Made by a program: the position numbers and the translations under genes
NCBI GenBank assembly: GCA_019119165.1
Contig: DWXO01000077.1
Location: 27,894-91,893 of the forward strand
Direction: 5' to 3'
DNA: 64,000 bases
Source: Candidatus Flavonifractor intestinigallinarum
Lineage (GTDB): Bacteria > Bacillota > Clostridia > Oscillospirales > Oscillospiraceae
In this document: positions 42,519 through 48,988 of the stretch, one piece after another
Position numbering within the stretch: position 1 is the stretch's first letter
How the letters are laid out: every line of letters starts with the position of its first letter
Notes under the pieces: generated by a model
The model's input: the letters and a program-made list of their open reading frames with translations, nothing else
Told to the model about the DNA's origin: nothing
Databases searched by the model: none

Positions 42519-42614
42519 GGGGGCGGAAGGGTATCTGGTGAGCCCCGCGGTCTTCAAAACCGTTGGGGACGGCGTTCCCGTCCTGGTGTGTTCGATTCGC
42601 ACCCGCCCTCGCCA
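42519..42614 (+). tRNA. selC: tRNA-Sec (anticodon UCA)
   Basis: 96-nt tRNA. The 8-bp acceptor stem is GGGGGCGG (42519-42526) with CCGCCCTC (42603-42610, one G-U pair), G73 and encoded CCA end at 42612-42614. The anticodon stem CGGT/ACCG flanks loop CTTCAAA with anticodon TCA at 42554-42556, which reads UGA. The long extra arm is GGACGG-loop-CCGTCC (about 42567-42583). The long acceptor, long extra arm and UCA anticodon are diagnostic. It lies 13 bases after selB. A T5 run follows the CCA end. Confidence 0.95.
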
Positions 42615-42639
42615 TTTTTGAAATAAAGGAGGAAGCCCC

Positions 42640-42918
42640 ATGGAATTTCAGAGCAAGCCCGGACGGCTGTGGGCCGAGAATGAGGAGGGCAAGCTGATTG
42701 CCGAGATCACCTTCCCGGAGGAGCGGCCCGGCGTGGCTAACATCGACCACACCTTTGTGGACGGCTCCCTGCGGGGCCAGGGGGTGGCGGGCCAGCTGGT
42801 GCAGGGGGCCGCGGACCAGATCCGTGGCCGGGGCATGAAGGCGGTTGCCACCTGCTCCTACGCCGTCAAGTGGTTTGACAGCCACCCGGACCAGCGGGAC
42901 CTGCTGGCGGAATCATAA
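42640..42918 (+). CDS. Small GNAT-type N-acetyltransferase (YjdJ/Acetyltransf_CG family)
   Basis: 92 residues. The GNAT acetyl-CoA loop is in VDGSLRGQGVAGQLVQ, where the arginine and glycines bind pyrophosphate. The fold ends with a variable C-terminal region containing the family YAVKWFDSHP. This compact family is widespread but its substrates are unknown. AAAGGAGGAAG precedes the ATG. It follows tRNA-Sec by 25 bases and may be read from the sel transcript. Confidence 0.88.
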   Translation: MEFQSKPGRLWAENEEGKLIAEITFPEERPGVANIDHTFVDGSLRGQGVAGQLVQGAADQIRGRGMKAVATCSYAVKWFDSHPDQRDLLAES

Positions 42919-42924
42919 AGCAAG

Positions 42925-42966
42925 AAAGCGCTGGGCGCGGCCAAACGGCCGCGCCCAGCGCTTTTT
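42925..42966. terminator. Bidirectional terminator between the GNAT gene and the AtuA operon
   Basis: An 18-bp perfect stem (AAGCGCTGGGCGCGGCC with its complement, 42926-42942 and 42947-42963) has a 4-nt loop. The plus side continues CTTTTT. The minus side has a less regular CTTTCTTGC. It ends both convergent transcription units. Confidence 0.92.
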
Positions 42967-42997
42967 ATGAGGGAAAATAGGGAGAAACAGGGAGAGA

Positions 42998-43297
42998 TCA
43001 GATCTCCATGTCCAGCAGGTAGGAGGACAGGCCCTTGCCGTGCATATCCACGGACAGGGAGCGGGTGACGCCACCGCCCAGAGCGGCGTACATCACGAAG
43101 TTGAGGGCGTGGATGTTGGGCAGCTCATATCGAACCACCTCGCCCTTGACCATGCCCTTGAAGTGCTCCTTCACCTTCTCGGGGGTGACCTTCTCCTTGA
43201 GCAGGTCGTAGTCCTTGGGGTCGTAGGCGATGAGGGAGATGTTGGAGATGTTGCCCTTGTCGCCGGTACGGGAGTGTGCAATATCCCAGAGTTTCAT
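42998..43297 (-). CDS. AtuA-associated ferredoxin-fold domain protein
   Basis: 99 residues. The core DIAHSRTGDKGNISNISLIA, then HALNFVMYAALGGGVTRSLSVDMHGKGLSSYLLDMEI, matches the domain that forms the C terminus of AtuA in Pseudomonas. Here it is a free-standing gene directly after the AtuA-like gene (27-base gap). The separate gene should supply the missing half of a two-chain enzyme. It is the last gene of the sigma-54-driven operon. Confidence 0.85.
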   Translation of the reverse strand: MKLWDIAHSRTGDKGNISNISLIAYDPKDYDLLKEKVTPEKVKEHFKGMVKGEVVRYELPNIHALNFVMYAALGGGVTRSLSVDMHGKGLSSYLLDMEI

Positions 43298-43324
43298 AGC
43301 AAATGCTTCCTTTCTGTCCCAGTA

Positions 43325-44671
43325 TCAGACGGTGAAGATCTCGGCCTCGGGCTTGACGTCGTAGCGGCTCACCAGAATGGAGGCCACGGACACGATGTCC
43401 CGGGTGCGCTTGACGGCGCCGCAGCCGCCGGCGGGGCCGTTGGTGTACAGGGCCTCCACCTCGTTGCCGATGAGGTCGGCTTCCGCCTTTGTCTTGGCCC
43501 GTCCGGCCACCCGCACCCGCACCTCGCTGGGCTCCTGGTTGTACTGGTAGTCGGGGTTCCAGTACAGGCTGTTGCAGCCGATGAGGTCGAACTTCAGCTC
43601 CTCGAACACGTTGGGGGCCACCAGCTCCAGCCGCTCCTTCAGGATGTCCAGGGCCAGCTTGCCCCGGGCCACGCAGCCGGGGCCGCCGTAGCTGATCTCG
43701 CCGTCGCCGATGAAGCAGTCTTTATAGCCGATGGAGCACTTGAAGGTCTCGGTGCGGGGCTTGCCGGTGATGCCCTCCACCTTCACCATATCCTTGCCGA
43801 TCTCGGTAAACTTGATCTGCTTGCAGTCGGCCACCACGTCGGGAGTCAGGTAGTTCTCAGGATCATGGATCTCGTAGCAGATCTGCTCGGAGCAGGTCTC
43901 CACGGTGACCTTGCCGCCGGCCTCAGGCACCTTGGTGACGAAGAAGGAGCCGTCCTCGGACACCTCAATGATGGGGAAGCCCAGGTGGCCGACGCCGGGC
44001 ACGTCCTTCTTGCCGGGCTCGGCGAAGTAGCCGCCGGTGACCTGGCCGCCGCACTCCAGCAGGTGGCCCATGATGGTGCCCTTGCCCAGCTTGTCCCAGT
44101 CCTCCAGGGACCAGCCGAACTCGTGGATCATGGGGGCCATGAAGATGGCGGGGTCGGCCACACGGCCGGTGATTACCACGTCGGCGCCCATATCCAGGGC
44201 CTTCAGGATACCTTCCACGCCCATGTAGGCGTTGGCGGACACGATCTCGCCGCCCAGCTCCTTCAGGGGCTTGTGGTTCTCCCATACCTCGGTATCCATG
44301 TACTTGTCGATGACGGGCAACAGGTCGTCGCCGGTGACGCAGGCGATCTTCATGCCCGTAAGGCCGTGCTTGCGGGCGATTTCCACGCACTTCTGAGCAG
44401 CGGCCTGGGGGTTGGCGGAACCCATGTTGGTGATGAGTTTGACCTTGTGCTGCCAGCACAGGGGAAGGGCCTTCTCCATGCGGTGCTCCAGCAGGCCGTT
44501 GTAGCCCTTGGTGGGGTCCTTCAGCTTGGCCTGCTGGCCGATGGCGATGGTGCGCTCGGCCAGGCACTCGTAGCTGATGTAGTCCAGATTGCCCTTCTCG
44601 ATGAGCTCCAGGGAGGGCTCCAGGCGGTCGCCGGCGTAGCCGGCGCCGCTGCCAATGCGGATGGTTTTCAT
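43325..44671 (-). CDS. AtuA-family protein (DUF1446, acyclic terpene utilisation)
   Basis: 448 residues. The family start is clear (IRIGSGAGYAGDRLEPSLELIEKG), as are ITNMGSANPQAAAQKC and VITGRVADPAIFMAPMIHEFGW. AtuA works in acyclic terpene breakdown in pseudomonads, with homologues in many anaerobes; its reaction is not settled. With an adjacent di/tricarboxylate transporter and no terpene genes, a different hydroxy-acid or carboxylic-acid substrate is likelier. It is followed by the small AtuA partner domain. Confidence 0.85.
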   Translation of the reverse strand: MKTIRIGSGAGYAGDRLEPSLELIEKGNLDYISYECLAERTIAIGQQAKLKDPTKGYNGLLEHRMEKALPLCWQHKVKLITNMGSANPQAAAQKCVEIARKHGLTGMKIACVTGDDLLPVIDKYMDTEVWENHKPLKELGGEIVSANAYMGVEGILKALDMGADVVITGRVADPAIFMAPMIHEFGWSLEDWDKLGKGTIMGHLLECGGQVTGGYFAEPGKKDVPGVGHLGFPIIEVSEDGSFFVTKVPEAGGKVTVETCSEQICYEIHDPENYLTPDVVADCKQIKFTEIGKDMVKVEGITGKPRTETFKCSIGYKDCFIGDGEISYGGPGCVARGKLALDILKERLELVAPNVFEELKFDLIGCNSLYWNPDYQYNQEPSEVRVRVAGRAKTKAEADLIGNEVEALYTNGPAGGCGAVKRTRDIVSVASILVSRYDVKPEAEIFTV

Positions 44672-44717
44672 AGAATGACTTCCTTTCTACGCAAACAGAT
44701 GAATGGATGAGGAAAGA

Positions 44718-46112
44718 TTACAGGGCGATGGCGCCGGTGATGAAGGCCACAGCCACCATCACCAGGGAGACCAGCCAGGCCAGAGGAATGGTCTTTTTCT
44801 GATGCTCGCCCAGATCTACGCCGGACAGACCCACCAGCAGGAAGGTGGAGGCGGTGAGGGGAGAGATGGGGAAGCCCACGGTCATCTGGCCCAGAATGGC
44901 AGCGCGGCCCACATCGGCGCCCACAATGCCGAAGCCCTGAGCGGTGGTGGCCAGTACGGGCAGCACGCCATAGTAGAAGGAGTCGGGGTCAAAGAGCAGG
45001 GAAGCGGGCATGGCGATGATGCCGATGATGAGGGGGAAGAACTGACCCATGGAGTCGGGGATGATGGCCACCAGGGCGGTAGACATCTCGGAGATCATGC
45101 CGGTGCCCTGCATGATGCCGGTGAAGCAGCCGGCGGCAAAGAGCACGGAGCACATCATGAGGGCTTCCTTGGCGTGGGCGTCCACACGGGCCTTGGAGTC
45201 CTTCACGCGGGGGTAGTTGATGACGGTGGCCAGCACGTAGAACACCATGAACACCACAGCGGGAGCAAAGCCGGAGAACAGCAGGGAGATGATGGCGGCA
45301 ATGATAAGGATGATATTCACCCAGAACAGATGGGGCCGCAGCAGGGCCTTCTGCTCGTCGGTGAGCTCCTGCTCGGTATGACCCACAGCCTGGAGAGCCA
45401 CGGCGCCGATGCGCTTCTTTTCGCGGCTGCCCAGGAAGGCGGCGATGAGCAGCACGCACACCATACCGGCCAGCACGGAGGGGAGAACAGGCATAAAGAA
45501 CTCGGTGACGGTGGCCTCGGTGCCCTCCATGGTGGCCAGGGCGGTGTGGGCGCGGATGGTGGGGCCGCCCCAGGGCAGGATGTTCATGGTGCCGGCGGAC
45601 AGGGCCACGATGGTGGCCAGGGTGGTGCGGCGCATACCCAGCGCGTCATACAGGGGGAGCAGGGCGGGCACGCAGATCAGGAAGGTGACAGCGCCGGAGC
45701 CGTCCAGGTGCACGATGGCGGCCAGCACAGCGGTGCCGATGCCGATCTTGATGGGATCGGTGCCCACCAGGTTCAGGATGCCCTTGATGATGGGACGGAA
45801 GGTGCCGGCATCGGTGAGAATGCCGAAGAACAGGATGGAGAAGATGAACATAACGCCGGTGGCGGCCACCGAGCCGATGCCCTTGGAGCCGGTGATCATA
45901 CCGCCCAGGGACTTGAAGTTGGCCACAAAGTCAACGACGCCCTGTGTGCCCTCCGGGGCGCCCTCGGGAACCACGGCCATAAAGAAACAGGCGATGATGC
46001 CGGTGACCACAGGAACCACAATCAGGGCCACCAGGGGGGATGCCTTCTTGGTCATGATGAGCACCAGCATGATCACAACCGTCAGGAATCCCAGGATTGC
46101 TAAAGGTGACAT
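44718..46112 (-). CDS. CitMHS-family tricarboxylate/dicarboxylate transporter
   Basis: 464 residues from ATG 46112, 7 bases after AGGAGGT. About 12 membrane helices cover the chain. The central part AIVHLDGSGAVTFLICVPALLPLY and SAGTMNILPWGGPTIRAHTAL matches the citrate-Mg/Ca:H+ symporter (CitMHS) group. Members import metal-citrate complexes, but the actual substrate here is unknown. It is first in the operon, 46 bases before the AtuA-like gene, and sits just behind the sigma-54 promoter. Confidence 0.88.
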   Translation of the reverse strand: MSPLAILGFLTVVIMLVLIMTKKASPLVALIVVPVVTGIIACFFMAVVPEGAPEGTQGVVDFVANFKSLGGMITGSKGIGSVAATGVMFIFSILFFGILTDAGTFRPIIKGILNLVGTDPIKIGIGTAVLAAIVHLDGSGAVTFLICVPALLPLYDALGMRRTTLATIVALSAGTMNILPWGGPTIRAHTALATMEGTEATVTEFFMPVLPSVLAGMVCVLLIAAFLGSREKKRIGAVALQAVGHTEQELTDEQKALLRPHLFWVNIILIIAAIISLLFSGFAPAVVFMVFYVLATVINYPRVKDSKARVDAHAKEALMMCSVLFAAGCFTGIMQGTGMISEMSTALVAIIPDSMGQFFPLIIGIIAMPASLLFDPDSFYYGVLPVLATTAQGFGIVGADVGRAAILGQMTVGFPISPLTASTFLLVGLSGVDLGEHQKKTIPLAWLVSLVMVAVAFITGAIAL

Positions 46113-46174
46113 GAACGATACCTCCTCTTGATTTCGACGGCCCTCTCTTCGACCGCCGCTGCCCGGAAAGAGAA

Positions 46175-46189
46175 GCAAGACCTGTGCCA
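46175..46189 (-). promoter_or_regulatory. Sigma-54 promoter of the CitMHS-AtuA operon
   Basis: On the minus strand TGGCAC-AGGTC-TTGC (46189-46175) matches the sigma-54 consensus TGGCAC-N5-TTGC exactly, with invariant GG at -24 and GC at -12. The start should be near 46163, about 50 bases before the transporter ATG. A PAS/AAA+ activator gene adjoins, as this promoter type needs. Confidence 0.93.
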
Positions 46190-46276
46190 ACTGGGGAACA
46201 AGGCGGAAAAAAGGGGAAACTCCTTGGGCCCCAGGGCCTTCCAGGGCCTGCCGCTCCGGGAGGGAGAGGAATGGGA

Positions 46277-46292
46277 TTCTAATATTCTGGAA
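46277..46292 (-). promoter_or_regulatory. 16-bp element, copy 1 (candidate activator site)
   Basis: The plus-strand sequence TTCTAATATTCTGGAA lies about 115 bp upstream of the predicted sigma-54 start. An identical copy is at 46369-46384. TTC and GAA ends form an imperfect dyad, as expected for a dimeric Fis-type HTH activator. Confidence 0.7.
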
Positions 46293-46295
46293 ATA

Positions 46296-46325
46296 GAAAA
46301 AGCCCCGCGGGGGCAGGGCGGGGCC
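46296..46325 (-). terminator. Terminator of the sigma-54 activator gene
   Basis: On the minus strand GCGGGGC-type arms (46324-46318 with 46308-46302) surround a 9-nt loop and are followed by TTTTTC. It separates the activator gene from the operon it controls. Confidence 0.8.
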
Positions 46326-46347
46326 TTAGGGGAGACGCTGCAAAGAG

Positions 46348-46363
46348 TTCTAAAATGCTGGAA
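46348..46363 (-). promoter_or_regulatory. 16-bp element, copy 2
   Basis: The sequence TTCTAAAATGCTGGAA differs from copies 1 and 3 at two positions. It starts 21 bp from copy 3, two helical turns, so both would face the same side of DNA. Confidence 0.65.
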
Positions 46364-46368
46364 CGATA

Positions 46369-46384
46369 TTCTAATATTCTGGAA
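46369..46384 (-). promoter_or_regulatory. 16-bp element, copy 3
   Basis: TTCTAATATTCTGGAA, identical to copy 1, immediately next to the activator stop codon (46386). Location at about -205 to -220 suits sigma-54 enhancer binding with DNA looping. Confidence 0.7.
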
Positions 46385-46385
46385 G

Positions 46386-47729
46386 TCAGTCTTTCAGCTT
46401 GTTGTACAGGCTGGCCAGAGAGATGCCCAGCTGGGCGGCGGTCCGCTTTTTCCCCTCCAGGGAGGAGCCGTTTTGCTCCAGCAGGTTGAGAATGACCCGC
46501 TTTTCAAAGGCCCGGGTCCGCTGGGCCAGGGTGAGGCCCACATCCTCCTGCTGGTGGACCAGGTCGCTGGGGAGGGCCTCCTGATTGATCACCCCGGAGG
46601 GGGTGAGGTAGGCGGAGAACTCCAGCACGTTGCGCAGCTCCCGCACGTTGCCCGGCCAGCTGTGGGCCTGGAGGCAGGTCACCGCGTCCTCGGTGAGGCG
46701 GAAGGGGCGGCGCAGCTTGTGGGAGAAGTCCTCCAGAATGGCCTGGGCCAGGGCGGGAATGTCCCCCGGCCGCTCCCGCAGGGGCGGGATATGGAGGGGG
46801 AAGGTGCTCAGCCGGTAGTACAGGTCCTTGCGGAATTTGCCGGCGGCCACATAGGCGGGCAGGTCGGCGTTGCAGGCGGCCACTACCCGCACGTCCACCG
46901 CCACCTCCTTGATGCCCCCCACCGGGCGAATGACGTGTTCCTGGAGCACCCGCAGCAGCTTGGCCTGGAGGCCCACGTCCATCTCGGAGATCTCATCCAG
47001 GAAGAGGGTGCCGCCGGCGGCGGCCTCAAAGAGGCCCATTTTGCCGCCCCGCTTGGCCCCGGTAAAGGCCCCCTCGGCGTAGCCGAAGAGTTCGGATTCC
47101 AGCATATTGGCGTTGAAGTTGGAGCAGTTGATGGCCACAAAGACCCCGTCCCGGCGGGAGCTGGCGTTGTGGATGGCCTGGGCGTACAGCTCCTTGCCGG
47201 TGCCGCTCTCGCTCTCCAGCAGCACGGTGGCGTCGGTGACGGCAATGCGCTGGGCCAGATCCTTCACCCGCGCCACCGCCGGGGTCACCGCCACGATGTC
47301 GTCAAAGGTGTACCGGGCGCCGTTGGCCTTGCTGATGCTGTGGAGGGCCTGACGGCTCCGGGCCTCCACCGCCTCCAGCTCCTCTCTGGTCTGGTAGGCG
47401 TCCTCCAGAAAGGTGACCACGCTGAGCCCGCCCACCAGGGTGTCCCCCTCATAGATGGGGTAGAGGTTGACGAAGTAGAAGTCCTTGGTCTCCTGGCGGG
47501 TGATGTGGAGGATGGGCTTGCCCGCCTCCAGCACGTCGGGCAGCCGGGCGCCGGGGCGCAGGTCCCGCAGGTATTTGCCCTCCACCGACCCCAGCGGCTC
47601 CCCCAGCTCCTTGCGGAGGAAGTCCAGGTAGGCCCGGTTGCAGAACACCAGGCGGCCCTCGGTATCAATGATGGTGATGCCCTCCCGCATGGCGTCAAAA
47701 GTGGCCCGGGCGGCGGGGTTGAGTTCCAT
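46386..47729 (-). CDS. PAS-AAA+-Fis sigma-54-dependent transcriptional activator
   Basis: 447 residues. A PAS sensor domain (about 5-110) precedes the AAA+ domain (about 143-370). Walker A is ESESGTGKE, the sigma-54 contact loop GAFTGA is intact in EGAFTGAKRGG, and Walker B is GGTLFLDEISEM. A Fis-type helix-turn-helix ends the chain (KKRTAAQLGISLASLYNKLKD). The PAS domain may sense the operon substrate. Three 16-bp elements and the sigma-54 promoter lie directly downstream, so it almost surely controls the CitMHS-AtuA operon. Confidence 0.93.
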   Translation of the reverse strand: MELNPAARATFDAMREGITIIDTEGRLVFCNRAYLDFLRKELGEPLGSVEGKYLRDLRPGARLPDVLEAGKPILHITRQETKDFYFVNLYPIYEGDTLVGGLSVVTFLEDAYQTREELEAVEARSRQALHSISKANGARYTFDDIVAVTPAVARVKDLAQRIAVTDATVLLESESGTGKELYAQAIHNASSRRDGVFVAINCSNFNANMLESELFGYAEGAFTGAKRGGKMGLFEAAAGGTLFLDEISEMDVGLQAKLLRVLQEHVIRPVGGIKEVAVDVRVVAACNADLPAYVAAGKFRKDLYYRLSTFPLHIPPLRERPGDIPALAQAILEDFSHKLRRPFRLTEDAVTCLQAHSWPGNVRELRNVLEFSAYLTPSGVINQEALPSDLVHQQEDVGLTLAQRTRAFEKRVILNLLEQNGSSLEGKKRTAAQLGISLASLYNKLKD

Positions 47730-47758
47730 GGCGGTCCCTCCCTGATTTTGCTATGTAG

Positions 47759-47782
47759 ATTATACCCGGTCTGTCAACCGGG
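47759..47782 (-). promoter_or_regulatory. Promoter -10 and abutting palindrome of the activator gene
   Basis: On the minus strand a consensus TATAAT (47764-47759) lies 30 bases before the activator ATG. CCCGGT-N6-ACCGGG (47765-47782) is a perfect dyad filling the spacer just upstream of the -10. The -35 at 17 bp is poor (TTTCCC), as expected if a regulator bound to the dyad assists or blocks RNA polymerase. Confidence 0.55.
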
Positions 47783-47784
47783 GG

Positions 47785-47829
47785 AAAGAAACAGCGCCCC
47801 GCCTCTCCGGGAAGGGAGACGCGGGGCGC
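47785..47829 (-). terminator. Terminator of the M60/SLH operon
   Basis: GCGCCCCGCCTCTCC (47794-47808) pairs, with one mismatch, with 47815-47829. The minus strand then reads TGTTTCTTTC, a broken U-tract. It follows the SLH gene stop at 47845 by 16 bases. Confidence 0.7.
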
Positions 47830-47844
47830 GGTATCAAATCAGGA

Positions 47845-48981
47845 TCACTGGGCCAGAGTCTGGCAGAAGCGGGCCAGAATCACGGCGGCCTGGGCCCGGG
47901 TGGCGGAACCGGCGGGAGAGAGGGTGGTCCCGCTGGTGCCGGTGATGAGGCCGGAGCCCACCGCCCACTTCATGGCGTCGGCGGCATAGGCGGACACCTG
48001 GGCGGCGTCGGCGTAGCCGTCCAGAGCGGCCTGGGCGGACAGGTCGTAGCCCTTGTAGCGGGCGTACCGGTAGAGGATGGCGGCCATCTGCTCCCGGGTG
48101 ATGGTGTCGTCGGGGCCGAAGCTGCCGTTGGAGTAGCCGGTGACAATGCCGTTGGCGCTGGCCCAGGCCACGCCGTCGGAGTACCACTGGCCAGCGGTCA
48201 CGTCGGCGAAGGACGCGCCGCCGCTGACGGCGGGGCTGCCCTCCAGGCGGTAGAGGATGGTGACGATCATGGCCCGGCTGGTGGTCAGGTCGGGGGAGAA
48301 CCGGCCCTCGCCGGTGCCGCCCATCAGGCCCTGCTCATAGACATAGGCCACGCTGTCATAGTACCAGCTGCCGGAGGCCACGTCGGTAAAGGGCAGGCCT
48401 GCGTCCTCCTTGTCGCCGCCGGAATTGCCGGAATTATCGGAGCCGCCGGAGTTGCTGCCGCCGCCGGAGCCGCCGGAGCTGCTGCCGCCGCCGGAACCGC
48501 CGGAGCCGCCGCCGGTGCTGTCGCCGGTGTCCACGGAGGGGTAGGTGGTCTCGGTGTTGTCAGAGGCAATCAGCTTCAGGCCGGTGGCCTGCTCCACGGT
48601 GAAGGTGGACAGGCCGTCGGCGGAGGAGATGGTGCCCAGGGTAAGGGAGCCGTCATCGGACAGCACCCCGGACTTGGCGGTGACGTACACCGTCACGCTG
48701 GCGCCGCTGTGCTTGGCGGTGACATAGAGGCCGGTGCGGCCTGCCAGGTCCTGATCGGCCACAAAGCCGTAGGAGGCCTCCTGGTTGGACAGGGCAAAGG
48801 TGGCCTGGAGACTCTGGCAGTCTGCGGGCAGGCCGGTAAAGCCCACGGTCTGGGTGGCGGCGGCCTCCCGGGAGGACACCACCAGCCGGAGCCCCTGGGC
48901 GGCGGCCGCCCCGGAAATCAGGGCGGTCACCGTCAGACAGAGGGTGAGAAAAAACAGGGATAATTTACGCAACGGTTTCAT
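47845..48981 (-). CDS. SLH-anchored surface protein with a possible cohesin-like N-terminal domain
   Basis: 378 residues with a signal peptide (cleavage near AAA-Q, about 28). The N-terminal beta-rich domain (about 30-150) has a run, GFTGLPADCQSLQATFALSN, then ASVTVYVTAKSGVLSDDGSLTLGTISS, that resembles cohesin strand order. A Gly/Ser linker (about 155-195) leads to three SLH domains (about 198-378), whose CWP-binding faces should fix it to the wall. It is 7 bases behind the dockerin-carrying M60 gene. The SLH part is certain; the cohesin assignment is a hypothesis. Confidence 0.85.
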   Translation of the reverse strand: MKPLRKLSLFFLTLCLTVTALISGAAAAQGLRLVVSSREAAATQTVGFTGLPADCQSLQATFALSNQEASYGFVADQDLAGRTGLYVTAKHSGASVTVYVTAKSGVLSDDGSLTLGTISSADGLSTFTVEQATGLKLIASDNTETTYPSVDTGDSTGGGSGGSGGGSSSGGSGGGSNSGGSDNSGNSGGDKEDAGLPFTDVASGSWYYDSVAYVYEQGLMGGTGEGRFSPDLTTSRAMIVTILYRLEGSPAVSGGASFADVTAGQWYSDGVAWASANGIVTGYSNGSFGPDDTITREQMAAILYRYARYKGYDLSAQAALDGYADAAQVSAYAADAMKWAVGSGLITGTSGTTLSPAGSATRAQAAVILARFCQTLAQ

Positions 48982-48988
48982 CCTTTCT

